NCBI GenBank assembly: GCA_012523035.1
Contig: JAAYJH010000109.1
Location: forward strand, 1 to 60,320
DNA from: Fibrobacter sp.
Lineage (GTDB): Bacteria > Fibrobacterota > Fibrobacteria > Fibrobacterales > Fibrobacteraceae
Direction of reading: 5' to 3'
Length of the DNA stretch: 60,320 bases
Shown here: positions 8,581 to 18,128 of the stretch, piece after piece
How positions within the stretch are numbered: the stretch's first letter is position 1
Layout: each line of letters begins with the position of its first letter
Translations under genes and position numbers: made by a program
The notes under the pieces: model-generated
Databases searched by the model: none
Told to the model about the DNA's origin: nothing
What the model saw: only the letters and a program-made list of their open reading frames with translations

Positions 8581-8718
8581 ATTCTCGTTAAGCATTTCAC
8601 ACACGCATCCCAAATTTTCTGGCACAATTCTCGTTAAGCATTTCACACACACATCCCAAATTTTCTGGCACGATTCTCGCAAAGCATTTCACACACGCAT
8701 CCCAAATTTTCTGGCATA
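8581..8718 (+). repeat. Three 46-bp tandem repeat units
   Basis: Units 8581-8626, 8627-8672 and 8673-8718 begin ATTCTCG, contain TTTCACACACGCATCCC and end TTTTCTGGCA, differing at only a few positions. They are contiguous, without spacers, so this is not a CRISPR array. The segment TCACACACGC is shared with the second variant of the dispersed 20-mer family. Confidence 0.9.
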
Positions 8719-8753
8719 TTTTTCTCCTAAACTCTGTGATTCCCTGCATCTAT

Positions 8754-8780
8754 GGCACGCACTTCGACAGGCTCAATGTA
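8754..8780 (+). repeat. 27-bp direct repeat, right copy
   Basis: Same as 8551-8577 with two differences near the 3' end (CAATGTA for CAGTGTA), followed by GCAC. It precedes a small hairpin CGTGG-ATTG-CCACG at about 8791-8804. The rest of the 8321-8870 gap shows no gene. Confidence 0.85.
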
Positions 8781-8870
8781 GCACTTTTCGCGTGGATTGC
8801 CACGCTATGACGACAGGGAAGAAAAATTAGAAGTTGTTTCGCGACTATTGTTTAGAATTTAGCGGTGGGC

Positions 8871-9785
8871 CTAGCAAAAGGTGTCGTAGTGGTTTAAAGG
8901 ATAATAAGGCTCTACATGAATGTTGATGACGGTGTCACAGCCATATTGTGCTCGAAGCCTATTTTCTATAGAAGTGGCTATATCGTGTGAATCCACTACA
9001 TTTAAATGTGGGTCTAGTTTGATGTGTATGTCTATGGCATAGACATTGCCTATTTGACGCGTCCGTAGTTGATGGGTGTATTTGACTTCTGGAGAGGAAC
9101 AAATTATGTTTAATATTTCTTCTTCGGTTTCTTTGGAGAGGGATTTCTCTAAAAGTTCATTGACGCTAGGAAGCCCTAATTGAATGGAAACTTTGAAGAT
9201 ATAGTAGCTTACAAAGATGGCGGCGATGGGGTCTAAAAGTGTCCATTTTCCACCTAATATTAGGGCTCCGGTGATGCCTATGAGAGTGCCTACGCTAGAT
9301 AGGGCGTCGGAACGGTGGTGCCAGGCATTTGCCATTACGGCGGGACTTTTTATTTCTTTGGCGACTTTTGTTGTGTATTTGTAGAGTATTTCTTTGACAA
9401 GTATGGAGACTAGTGCTACTATGGCTGCTATGTTTTTGGGGGTTTCTGGAAATGTTCCTTTGAAGGCATGCAATATTTGCTGCCAACTGCTCCATACCAT
9501 GCCTAGAGCAATGACGAAGAGTAAAACGCTAATGATCAGGGTGGCTAGGGTTTCGAATTTTCCGTGCCCATAAGGGTGATTTTCGTCGCATTCTTTGCCG
9601 CTAAAATGTAAAAAGATAAGGACCACAAGGTCAGAGATAAAATCAGAAAGCGAGTGGACGGCGTCGGCAACCATGGCAGCACTATTGCCTAAAATCCCCG
9701 CCGCAAACTTTGCTGCCGTCAAAAACGCATTGGCTATAAAGCCAATGATGGTTGCCTTTTGGGCTTTTTGAGTCCGCTTGTCCAT
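8871..9785 (-). CDS. Cation diffusion facilitator (CDF) family metal transporter
   Basis: Inner-membrane metal/proton antiporter exporting Zn2+, Fe2+, Mn2+ or a related ion. The 304-residue protein shows the CDF layout: membrane region to about residue 200 with metal-binding patterns AVHSLSDF in helix 2 and HHRSDALSS in helix 5, and a cytoplasmic ferredoxin-like dimerisation domain (about 205-295) with histidines in IDIHIKLDPH and VINIHVEPY. The HxxxD pattern favours zinc-type transporters, but specificity is not certain. Monocistronic, no clear ribosome site. Confidence 0.9.
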   Translation of the reverse strand: MDKRTQKAQKATIIGFIANAFLTAAKFAAGILGNSAAMVADAVHSLSDFISDLVVLIFLHFSGKECDENHPYGHGKFETLATLIISVLLFVIALGMVWSSWQQILHAFKGTFPETPKNIAAIVALVSILVKEILYKYTTKVAKEIKSPAVMANAWHHRSDALSSVGTLIGITGALILGGKWTLLDPIAAIFVSYYIFKVSIQLGLPSVNELLEKSLSKETEEEILNIICSSPEVKYTHQLRTRQIGNVYAIDIHIKLDPHLNVVDSHDIATSIENRLRAQYGCDTVINIHVEPYYPLNHYDTFC

Positions 9786-9975
9786 GTTTTTAATATAATA
9801 CTTAAAAAATAAATTTCAAAGTTTTAGATGGGGGTGAAAAAAGAAATTCGATCTAAAACTACGAAATAAAATATAGAAAAACCTTGTGTATGAGGATATT
9901 TTAGAAAGGATGCTTAAAAAAAAAGAATGAAAAGTAATTTTTCGAGTTTTTCCATGTGAATTTTTAAAAAGTAGT

Positions 9976-9995
9976 ATAGGCGCTTCTGGAACTTC
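9976..9995 (-). repeat. Dispersed repeat copy c (TATACTAC-tail variant)
   Basis: Minus strand reads GAAGTTCCAGAAGCGCCTAT followed by ACTAC. It begins 11 nt after the stop codon of the antiporter gene, in the same orientation as that gene. Confidence 0.75.
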
Positions 9996-10005
9996 ATCCA
10001 ATAGA

Positions 10006-11514
10006 TCAGTTTTTTCGAACGCTGTAGTTTTGTACCCCTAACTCAGAGTATGCTTTGTATAGCTCTGCCTCGTTGTCAGAGATTAAAACGAGTTTGTCTC
10101 CAAGTTGTAAATGAGTGTTGCCTTTGGGTACAAAATAACGGTGGTCTCGCTTGATCATGACAACTAAAGTGTTGTCGGGTAGGTTGATGTCCATGAGTAA
10201 ATCGCCTTTGCTTAAAACAGAAGGGACCACTTCGAACTCGGACATGGCAGATTTGATTTCTTCGGGCAATTCGATGCCAAACATGTTGGAGCTTTGTACC
10301 TCGGGTTCGGCTATTTTTAAGAGTTTGGCCATGAGGGTGACGGTGGTGCCCTGTGTGAGTAAAGATAATATGGTGATAAAAAAGACTAGGTTAAAAAATA
10401 GCCCCGCGTTTTCGACTCCAGCGACTAAAGGATAAGTGGCAAATATGATAGGAACAGCCCCTCTTAAACCTATCCATGAGACATAGAGTTTTGTTTTAAA
10501 GGGGAGTTTTCGAAAAGGAATCAAGCAAAGGAATACAGTGATGGGCCTTGCGACTATTATCATGAAAAGCCCTATCAATATGCCTGCTCCCGCCACTTTG
10601 ATGGTGAAGAGTTGAGAGGGCTCTACGAGTAATCCCAAGGTTAAAAACATAATGAGCTGCCATAACCATGTGAATCCGTCAAAAAATGTCATTAAGTTTT
10701 TTTTGTGAAGGAGTGGTTTGTTGCCAACGACTAAACCTGCAATGTAAACCGCTAAGTAACCGTTCCCGTGTGCTAAGTCTGTAACGGTGAAAATAAAAAA
10801 GACCAAAGCAAAGAGTAAAACAGGGTAAAGGGCTTCGTTGCCTATTTTACTGTGATTGATGATGAATCGAGTGAGATTCCCAAGCAAAATTCCCCCGCCA
10901 AAACCTACCACCAGCTGAATAACTACATTCAATGCAGACATAGCAATGCTTGCTTCACTGGCTTGGAGTAAGGAGATGAAGAAAATCATGAGCATGTAGG
11001 CCATTGGGTCGTTGCTGCCACTTTCTAGCTCTAGTAAAGGCCGTGCATTGTGTTTGAGTTGCATGCTTTTTGATCGCAAAATCGAAAATACTGAGGCCGA
11101 GTCAGTGGAGGACATGACCGAGGCTAGTAAAAAGGATTCAATCCAGCCCAAAGAGATGAAGCCACCTATGGCATTGCTAAGGTAGTGGATGAAAACCCCG
11201 GTGATGAGTGCCGTGGCTAATACCCCCGCTGTGGCAAGGACCACTCCCTCTGACATGATGGGTTTGATTTCTGAGAATCGAGTGTCCATGCCCCCCGAGA
11301 ATAAAATAATGCTAAGTGCCATGAGCCCAATGAATTGCGTGAGGCCTGGATTGTTAAAATGAATGCCAAAGCCGTCTGTCCCTCCCAGCATTCCAACTCC
11401 CAAAAAGAGCAATAAGGCAGGAACTCCTATTTTTGCTCCTGCTTTGCTTACAAAAATGCTGATAAAGAGTAAAATGGATCCTACTAGGAGTATGTTTTCG
11501 GCTGTTAAACTCAT
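10006..11514 (-). CDS. nhaP2: Potassium/proton antiporter (CPA family, NhaP2/CvrA-like)
   Basis: Inner-membrane K+(Na+)/H+ antiporter for cation and volume homeostasis. Of 502 residues, roughly the first 390 form about 12 membrane helices including the conserved segment SSTDSASVFSILR and the NDPMAY pair expected at the ion site. A C-terminal soluble part (about 410-495) ends in a TrkA-C/RCK-C-type domain (LQLGDKLVLISD), which usually binds a regulatory ligand. An AAGGG ribosome site precedes the ATG. The NhaP2 name is by overall resemblance; the transported ion is not proven. Confidence 0.88.
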   Translation of the reverse strand: MSLTAENILLVGSILLFISIFVSKAGAKIGVPALLLFLGVGMLGGTDGFGIHFNNPGLTQFIGLMALSIILFSGGMDTRFSEIKPIMSEGVVLATAGVLATALITGVFIHYLSNAIGGFISLGWIESFLLASVMSSTDSASVFSILRSKSMQLKHNARPLLELESGSNDPMAYMLMIFFISLLQASEASIAMSALNVVIQLVVGFGGGILLGNLTRFIINHSKIGNEALYPVLLFALVFFIFTVTDLAHGNGYLAVYIAGLVVGNKPLLHKKNLMTFFDGFTWLWQLIMFLTLGLLVEPSQLFTIKVAGAGILIGLFMIIVARPITVFLCLIPFRKLPFKTKLYVSWIGLRGAVPIIFATYPLVAGVENAGLFFNLVFFITILSLLTQGTTVTLMAKLLKIAEPEVQSSNMFGIELPEEIKSAMSEFEVVPSVLSKGDLLMDINLPDNTLVVMIKRDHRYFVPKGNTHLQLGDKLVLISDNEAELYKAYSELGVQNYSVRKN

Positions 11515-11651
11515 GAAAACCCTTTTTTTTGGAAAAATGCGAGTGAGGTGGCTTTAAAATGTAATTAAAAAATGCTTTCTGGTAAAATATACTCATCTCA
11601 AATTTCTTTTTTACTAAATTGAAAACATTGTTATTCAAAAGAGGTTTTTTA

Positions 11652-13124
11652 ATGAACTATTTTAATTCACTTCCACTTCGTATCCAACTAGAAGAGTTAG
11701 GCCGTTGCCGCTTTATGGACTCCGATGAGTTTTCTAGAGGAGTTGAAGTTCTTAAAGGGAAAAAAATTGTCTTTGTAGGTTGTGGTGCCCAAGGTTTGCA
11801 CCAAGGGCTTAATTTAAGAGATAGTGGACTAGATGTTGCTTATACCCTACGCCCCGAGGCTATCGCAGAAAAACGCGCTTCTTGGAAAAATGCAACAGAA
11901 AATGGTTTTCAAGTGGGTACTTACGAAGAAATGCTCCCCACTGCAGATTTGATTTGTAATCTAACTCCAGATAAACAACACCGTAATGTGATCCCTGCAA
12001 TTATGCCCCTTTTAAAGAAAGGTGCGGTGCTTTCTTATAGCCATGGTTTTAATGTGGTCGAAGAAGGTCAAGAGATTCGCCCAGATATTACTGTGATTAT
12101 GGTGGCCCCTAAAGGTCCTGGTTCAGAGGTTCGTGCCGAATATGTGCGAGGCTTTGGTATGCCTGCTTTGATTGCTGTGAATAGAGAGAATGATCCAGAA
12201 GCTAAAGGTTTTGATTATGCTAAGGCTTATGCTGTGGGCTTAGGTTCGGATAGAGCGGGTGTTTTAGAGAGTTCTTTTGTGGCAGAGGTGAAAAGTGACT
12301 TGATGGGAGAGCAAACCATTCTCTGTGGTATGCTGCAAACAGGGACGCTTTTGTGCTTTGATAAAATGGTCGAAGAAGGTGTTGATAAAGCTTATGCTAC
12401 AAAACTTTTACAGTTTGGATGGGAAACCATTACCGAAGCTTTGAAACACGGTGGTGTGACTAATATGATGGATCGTTTATCTAATCCTGCAAAAATCCGG
12501 GCTCATGAGCTTTCTGTAGAGCTTAAAAACATTATGACTCCGCTTTTCCAAAAGCATCAAGATGATATTATTTCGGGGCACTTTTCTGCTACGATGATGA
12601 AAGACTGGGATGCTAACGATAAAGACCTGCTTTCTTGGAGAGAAGAAACAGGTAAAACAGAGTTTGAGAAAACAACTGCTACCGATGCTGTGATCACAGA
12701 ACAAGAATACTTTGATAAAGGTGTTTTGTTAGTGGCTATGGTAAAAGCTGGTGTAGAGCTTGCTTTTGATACTATGGTGTCTGTGGGGATTAAACCCATG
12801 AGTGCTTATTATGAGTCTTTGCACGAGACTCCTTTGATTGCAAACTTAATAGCTCGTAAAAAACTCTATGAGATGAATCGAGTGATTAGCGATACTGCAG
12901 AATATGGTTGCTACCTCTTTGCTCACGATTGTGTGCCTTTGCTAAAAGATTTTATGACTACTATTACTAAAGAAGATATAGGAGCTGTGTATGGTGAGTC
13001 TAAATCTACAAGCGTGGACAATGCAAAGTTGATCGCTGTGAATGCAGAAATTAGAAACCATCCAGTAGAAGAAATTGGCTCATGGCTACGCTCTAAAATG
13101 CGTGGAATGGTAAAAATCGTTTAA
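11652..13124 (+). CDS. ilvC: Ketol-acid reductoisomerase, class II (long form)
   Basis: NADPH-dependent isomeroreductase, second common step of valine, leucine and isoleucine synthesis. The start at 11652 has AGAGG 7 nt upstream, and its N-terminus [10 protein letters not shown] matches the E. coli-type enzyme; the frame from 11619 adds an unsupported extension. The 490-residue length and duplicated C-terminal knotted domain mark class II. The nucleotide motif is GCGAQG (43-48). No other ilv gene is adjacent and a terminator follows. Confidence 0.96.
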   Translation: MNYFNSLPLRIQLEELGRCRFMDSDEFSRGVEVLKGKKIVFVGCGAQGLHQGLNLRDSGLDVAYTLRPEAIAEKRASWKNATENGFQVGTYEEMLPTADLICNLTPDKQHRNVIPAIMPLLKKGAVLSYSHGFNVVEEGQEIRPDITVIMVAPKGPGSEVRAEYVRGFGMPALIAVNRENDPEAKGFDYAKAYAVGLGSDRAGVLESSFVAEVKSDLMGEQTILCGMLQTGTLLCFDKMVEEGVDKAYATKLLQFGWETITEALKHGGVTNMMDRLSNPAKIRAHELSVELKNIMTPLFQKHQDDIISGHFSATMMKDWDANDKDLLSWREETGKTEFEKTTATDAVITEQEYFDKGVLLVAMVKAGVELAFDTMVSVGIKPMSAYYESLHETPLIANLIARKKLYEMNRVISDTAEYGCYLFAHDCVPLLKDFMTTITKEDIGAVYGESKSTSVDNAKLIAVNAEIRNHPVEEIGSWLRSKMRGMVKIV

Positions 13125-13132
13125 TCTTATGG

Positions 13133-13160
13133 AACACCGCTTGAAGCGGTGTTTTTTTTT
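13133..13160 (+). terminator. Intrinsic terminator after ilvC
   Basis: Stem AACACCGC / GCGGTGTT (13133-13140 and 13146-13153), loop TTGAA, followed by seven more T residues. Confidence 0.95.
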
Positions 13161-13210
13161 GAAAAGATTTTATATTTGCTGAAATTTGGATTTATATATC
13201 GGAGATAAAA

Positions 13211-16200
13211 ATGAAACAAGAAGGCATCGACAAAGTTTTGATTATTGGTTCTGGCCCCATTGTGATTGGTCAAGCTTGTGAGTTTGACTATTCTGGAACT
13301 CAAGCTTGTAAGGCTTTGAGAGAACAAGGTTATGAAATTGTGTTGGTCAATTCAAACCCAGCTACGATTATGACAGATCCTGTGATGGCCGATGCAACTT
13401 ATATTGAGCCCTTAAATATCCAACGGCTCGAAGAGATTATTGCAAAAGAAAGGCCCGATGCTTTATTGCCAAATCTTGGCGGACAAACCGGCTTGAACTT
13501 GGCTATAGAATTGAATAAAGCAGGGATTCTAGAAAAATATGCGGTGAAAGTAATAGGCGTGAACTTAGAGGCTATCGAAAGAGGCGAAGATCGAGAGATT
13601 TTTAAGAAAACGATGCAAAAAATTGGCGTGGATATGGCTCGTTCTGATATTGCATACACTGTGAAAGAAGCCGAAGCTATAGCAGAAGAATTGAATTATC
13701 CAGTGGTGGTGCGCCCCGCCTATACTTTAGGTGGAGCAGGAGGAGGTCTTGTTTATAATGTAGAAGAACTCCGTTTGGTGGCCAGTCGTGGTTTAGAGCT
13801 TTCGATGACAGGGCAGTGCCTGATCGAAGAGTCTATTTTGGGATGGGAAGAGTTAGAAGTCGAAGTGGTTCGAGATTCTAAAAACCAGTTGATTGCTATT
13901 TGTTGTATCGAAAATATCGATGCGGTTGGAGTGCACACAGGTGACTCTTTTTGTGCGGCGCCTTTTTTAACTATTAGTAAAGAGCTGGAGCAAAGATTAA
14001 TAGATCAAGCCTTTAAAATTGTAGAAGAAGTGGGAGTGATTGGCGGGACCAATGTGCAGTTTGCTTATGACCCTAAGAGCGATCGTATTGCTATTATCGA
14101 AATCAATCCAAGGACTTCTAGATCTTCTGCTTTGGCTTCTAAGGCAACAGGTTTTCCTATTGCTTTGATTTCAGCTAAACTGGCTACAGGGATTACTTTG
14201 GATCAAATCCCATACTGGAGAGATGGTAGTCTTGAAAAATACACCCCGTCTGGTGATTATATTGTGCTCAAGTTTGCTCGCTGGGCTTTTGAAAAATTCA
14301 AAGGGATAGACGATGTGTTGGGCACTCAAATGAAAGCTGTGGGCGAGGTGATGGCTATAGGTAAAACTTATAAGGAAACTTTTCAAAAAGCCATTCGAGG
14401 CTTAGAAAATGACCGTCATGGTTTGGGTTTTGCCAAAGATTTCAATCAAAAATCCCTTCACGAATTATTAGATATGCTTAGAACGGCATCGAGTGAAAGG
14501 CATTTTATTATGTACGAAGCTCTTCGAAAAGGAGCCAGTGTAGAGCAGATTGCCTCGATTACTTTTATCAAGCCTTATTTTATTGAACAAATGAAAGAGC
14601 TTGTCAATTTGGAAGAAGAAATTCTAAAAACTCCCCATCAATTGCCCTCGGATGAGCTTTTGATCCAAGCTAAAAAAGATGGTTTTGGAGACAAATACCT
14701 TGCTAAAATTTTAGGAATTACAGAAAAATCAGTTCGTGTACGCCGTGAAGCTTTGGGGGTGGTAGAGGGCTGGTGTGCGGTCCCTGTTTCTGGTAAAGAA
14801 GATTCATACTATTATTATTCTACTTATAACGCCAAAGATCAGGTAGAAGTGAGTGCCAACCCTAAAAAAATCATGATTTTAGGTGGTGGTCCTAACCGAA
14901 TTGGGCAAGGTATTGAATTTGATTACTGTTGTTGCCATGCCGCTATGTCTTTAAAAGAGATGGGATACGAGACCATTATGGTGAATTGTAATCCAGAAAC
15001 GGTTTCTACAGACTACGATACCAGTGATAGGCTTTATTTTGAACCTGTGAGCTTAGAAGATGTCTTGCAGATTTATAACAAAGAGAAACCAGCTGGAGTG
15101 ATTGTGCAATTTGGTGGACAAACTCCTTTGAATATAGCAAGAGAGCTTGCAGCCGAAGGGGTGAACATTTTGGGAACCAGTATCGATAGCATTGATACCG
15201 CCGAAGACCGGGATTTGTTCCGTAAAATGATGGAGCAGTTGGATATCCCTATGCCAGAATCTGGAATGGTCTCTACTATAGATGAAGCAATAATTGAGGT
15301 TTCAAGGATTGGATACCCTATTATGATTCGCCCTAGTTTTGTATTGGGTGGACGAGGTATGGAAGTGATATACGACGAAACCATGCTTCGAGAATATGTG
15401 GCAAAGGCTGTGGGCGTGACTCCCGATCGTCCCCTTTTGGTAGACCGATTCCTTAGCAATGCCCTAGAGTGCGAAGCCGATGCCCTTGCCGATGGAGAAA
15501 ATGTGTTTATCCCTTCTGTGATGGAGCATGTGGAGCTCGCTGGAGTGCATTCTGGTGATTCAGCTTGTTTGATCCCTTCGGTTTCTATTGCTCCCGAGCA
15601 TATAGAGACAATTCAAAAATATACCGAAAAAATTGCTAAAGCTCTTCAAGTAAAAGGCCTGATGAATATGCAATACGCCATAGAAAATGGAAAAGTCTAT
15701 GTGTTAGAGGCAAACCCTAGGGCTAGTCGTACGGTTCCATTAGTCTCTAAGGTGTGTAACACCCAAATGGCTAACTTGGCTACTCGTTTGATGCTAGGAG
15801 AAGATTTCCATAGCTTGAATTTGAAACATAAAAAAATCAAACACTTTGGTGCCAAAGAATCGGTGTTTCCATTTGATAAATTCCCAAAAGTGGATCCAGT
15901 GCTTGGTCCTGAAATGCGTTCTACAGGAGAAGTTTTGGGCTTGTCTGGAAACCATGCAATGGCTTTTTACAAGTCTCAAGAAGCGGCAAGTTCTACACTG
16001 CCTTCTTCGGGGACAGTGCTGATTAGTTTGTCCGACAAAGAAACTCTTAAAGATGAGGCTATTGCTGTGGGCAAGCGTTTTGCAGAAAATGGTTTTAAAA
16101 TCATAGCCACAGAAGGTACTGCTCGTTTTTACCTAAATCATGGTGTTCCATGTGAAGAGATTGCCAAAATCGGAGAAGGACGCCCTAATGTTTTAGATGT

Positions 16201-16429
16201 CATTTTGAACAATCAAGTTTCTTTGGTGATCAATACTCCTTGGGCTCGCCGCGATGCTGTAGTAGATGAGTCTGCGATAAGGCAAGCAGCCATTAAATAC
16301 AAAGTCCCCTACATTACCACTTTGGCCGCCGCTTTGCATTCTGTAGAAGGTATTATTGCAGCAAAAGTAAATGTAGAAGAAATTAAATCTCTGCAAGAAT
16401 ATCACCAGAGTATAGAAGATATAGACTAA
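13211..16429 (+). CDS. carB: Carbamoyl-phosphate synthase large subunit
   Basis: Makes carbamoyl phosphate from ammonia (supplied by CarA), bicarbonate and two ATP, for arginine and pyrimidine synthesis. The 1072-residue protein has the expected two homologous ATP-grasp halves (GSGPIVIGQACEFDYSG near the start and GGGPNRIGQGIEFDYCCC near residue 558) and a C-terminal MGS-like regulatory domain from about 935. GGAG lies shortly before the ATG. carA is not adjacent; pyrF is elsewhere in this window. Terminated by a strong hairpin. Confidence 0.97.
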   Translation: MKQEGIDKVLIIGSGPIVIGQACEFDYSGTQACKALREQGYEIVLVNSNPATIMTDPVMADATYIEPLNIQRLEEIIAKERPDALLPNLGGQTGLNLAIELNKAGILEKYAVKVIGVNLEAIERGEDREIFKKTMQKIGVDMARSDIAYTVKEAEAIAEELNYPVVVRPAYTLGGAGGGLVYNVEELRLVASRGLELSMTGQCLIEESILGWEELEVEVVRDSKNQLIAICCIENIDAVGVHTGDSFCAAPFLTISKELEQRLIDQAFKIVEEVGVIGGTNVQFAYDPKSDRIAIIEINPRTSRSSALASKATGFPIALISAKLATGITLDQIPYWRDGSLEKYTPSGDYIVLKFARWAFEKFKGIDDVLGTQMKAVGEVMAIGKTYKETFQKAIRGLENDRHGLGFAKDFNQKSLHELLDMLRTASSERHFIMYEALRKGASVEQIASITFIKPYFIEQMKELVNLEEEILKTPHQLPSDELLIQAKKDGFGDKYLAKILGITEKSVRVRREALGVVEGWCAVPVSGKEDSYYYYSTYNAKDQVEVSANPKKIMILGGGPNRIGQGIEFDYCCCHAAMSLKEMGYETIMVNCNPETVSTDYDTSDRLYFEPVSLEDVLQIYNKEKPAGVIVQFGGQTPLNIARELAAEGVNILGTSIDSIDTAEDRDLFRKMMEQLDIPMPESGMVSTIDEAIIEVSRIGYPIMIRPSFVLGGRGMEVIYDETMLREYVAKAVGVTPDRPLLVDRFLSNALECEADALADGENVFIPSVMEHVELAGVHSGDSACLIPSVSIAPEHIETIQKYTEKIAKALQVKGLMNMQYAIENGKVYVLEANPRASRTVPLVSKVCNTQMANLATRLMLGEDFHSLNLKHKKIKHFGAKESVFPFDKFPKVDPVLGPEMRSTGEVLGLSGNHAMAFYKSQEAASSTLPSSGTVLISLSDKETLKDEAIAVGKRFAENGFKIIATEGTARFYLNHGVPCEEIAKIGEGRPNVLDVILNNQVSLVINTPWARRDAVVDESAIRQAAIKYKVPYITTLAAALHSVEGIIAAKVNVEEIKSLQEYHQSIEDID

Positions 16430-16439
16430 TTCAAGTCAT

Positions 16440-17930
16440 TCAATCCAAACGCCTAGGCCATCTAGGCGTTTTTTTTATTAAAAAATAAACGAAAACTATA
16501 GAAAAAAAAGAAATGGTAGCCCAGAAGAGGTAGCTTTTGGTGTGAAGCCATGGTCCAAAATTCATAAAATACCATTGGGCGGGAAAGGTGAAAAAATCTC
16601 CTTCTTGCATTGCTTTTAATGTCCCTTCTTTGTTTATAGGTATATAAAAATGAGACAAGATGACTTGAAAAACAACGAGAAAGGATAAGGCTTTTTTGGA
16701 GATTTTAAGTTCATTTAAGGTGTAGCCCAAAGCAGAGAAAATGAAAGGTAAAAAAGAAAGGATGTGTCGACTTTCGCTGTCTAAACTAAAAAATAAAAAG
16801 ACGAAAAACACTAGGTAATGCCCTGTTGAAATACGAATAAAGTTTTTATAGAATGAATTGAAAAAAAGAATGACGAGTATAGCTAAAATGCCCCAATAAG
16901 TAATGTGATTGACCAGAAAAATCAAAGGGTATTTAAGAGGTCTTAAGATAATGAGGGATAAAAATAGAGAGGAATCATAGTAATAATTGGAATTGGTGTA
17001 AAAAGATAAGATGAATTTCGTGAGTATAAATGGACTGAGAAAGAGAAATAAATTTTTAATAGAAAACTGAAAGAAAAAGGATTTGTAATGTGGGATTTTG
17101 TTTATTTGGGCTTTTTTCATGATACAATATAAAAAAATAGTTGTAAGAAAAGCGTTCGATATAAAAAAGAATTTAGACGCGTTAGACAAAAGAAGAATAT
17201 TTAAAGTGTTTTCATTTTTAAAAAGTTTTATCAATAGTAAAATTAAAAACACGGCACCTAAGTAAAGGGAAGGAAGCAGCTTAAATAAAGGTACAGAATA
17301 AGCTTTTAGGTTTTTGTTTTTTGGTTGTGAAAATAATAGAAGTATTATGTTTAAAAACGCAGTTAATGGAAGGGTAATAAAGGCCAGGATAGAAAAAAAC
17401 AAAGATAGGAATGTTTTTTTACAAAGTATGTAGTAATAAGAAATAAAAGATAAAGAGATGGCAAAAGCATCGGTTTGAAAAGGCTCATAGGGGCTGTTTT
17501 TTAAGTTAAAATAATTAAAAAACAAACATGAAAATAAGATCAATTTTGTGGAATGAGTCCATTTTAAAAACTTTGCTATTTTAAAGAAAAATAGAAATTG
17601 TATGAATAGATTTATATAATGAAAGAAATATATGCCATACATTAAGTTGGTGTTATTGGTTTCTATAGAGCACCATGAAAAAATAAGGTTTAAGACAAAA
17701 AAAGGAAATATTCTGTGAATTCTAAAACTATCATAGCCTTCTGTTTTAATTGTAGATAAAAAGCTTTGGGCTACATCTCGATAAAAAAGACCGTCAAAAC
17801 CAGCGCCATCATTATGTGGATGAGTTTCTAATAGTGCAGAAAAACTAAACAATGCAAGAGTGATAAATATTAAAAAATAAAATATAGAGCGATTAGAAAA
17901 ATGAGTTTTGTAATCTATTATCTTTTGCAT
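16440..17930 (-). CDS. Multi-pass membrane protein, unknown (GT-C-like topology)
   Basis: I do not recognise the family. The 496-residue protein is strongly hydrophobic, with about ten or more membrane helices rich in Phe, Leu and Ile. The first extracytoplasmic loop contains HPHNDGAGFDGLFYRD, which is acidic as in GT-C glycosyltransferases of polyprenyl-linked sugars, so a role in surface polysaccharide is possible but unproven. It is more AT-rich in codon use than its neighbours. Its last dozen codons are encoded across the carB terminator hairpin on the opposite strand, ending in PRWPRRLD. No convincing ribosome site precedes the ATG. Confidence 0.65.
   Translation of the reverse strand: MQKIIDYKTHFSNRSIFYFLIFITLALFSFSALLETHPHNDGAGFDGLFYRDVAQSFLSTIKTEGYDSFRIHRIFPFFVLNLIFSWCSIETNNTNLMYGIYFFHYINLFIQFLFFFKIAKFLKWTHSTKLILFSCLFFNYFNLKNSPYEPFQTDAFAISLSFISYYYILCKKTFLSLFFSILAFITLPLTAFLNIILLLFSQPKNKNLKAYSVPLFKLLPSLYLGAVFLILLLIKLFKNENTLNILLLSNASKFFFISNAFLTTIFLYCIMKKAQINKIPHYKSFFFQFSIKNLFLFLSPFILTKFILSFYTNSNYYYDSSLFLSLIILRPLKYPLIFLVNHITYWGILAILVILFFNSFYKNFIRISTGHYLVFFVFLFFSLDSESRHILSFLPFIFSALGYTLNELKISKKALSFLVVFQVILSHFYIPINKEGTLKAMQEGDFFTFPAQWYFMNFGPWLHTKSYLFWATISFFSIVFVYFLIKKTPRWPRRLD
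16447..16476 (+). terminator. Intrinsic terminator after carB
   Basis: Stem AAACGCCTAG / CTAGGCGTTT (16447-16456 and 16462-16471), loop GCCAT, followed by further T residues. It overlaps the 3' end of the convergent membrane-protein gene. Confidence 0.95.
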
Positions 17931-18030
17931 TTAAAAAATATAGATTTTGTTTTATATAAAGTCAATAAAAAAACCGTTTGCATCATGGCGTGTATGAAAT
18001 GTTTTTATGATGTTTATCTAAGGAATAAAG

Positions 18031-18050
18031 CCAGGCGCTTCTGAAACTTC
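18031..18050 (-). repeat. Dispersed repeat copy d (perfect core)
   Basis: Minus strand reads GAAGTTTCAGAAGCGCCTGG followed by CTTT. It lies 78 nt after the stop codon of the gene at 18129, same orientation. Nothing else is seen in the 17931-18128 gap. Confidence 0.85.
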
Positions 18051-18128
18051 ATATAAATAAAGAGTTTTGTGATTGTTTTTTTAATGTGTTGTGAAATTTT
18101 TGATTTTAATGAAAGGATATTAGCTGTT

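Noticed and set aside
8581-8718. Possible CRISPR array
   Set aside because: The 46-bp units are contiguous, with no spacers and no cas genes in the window.
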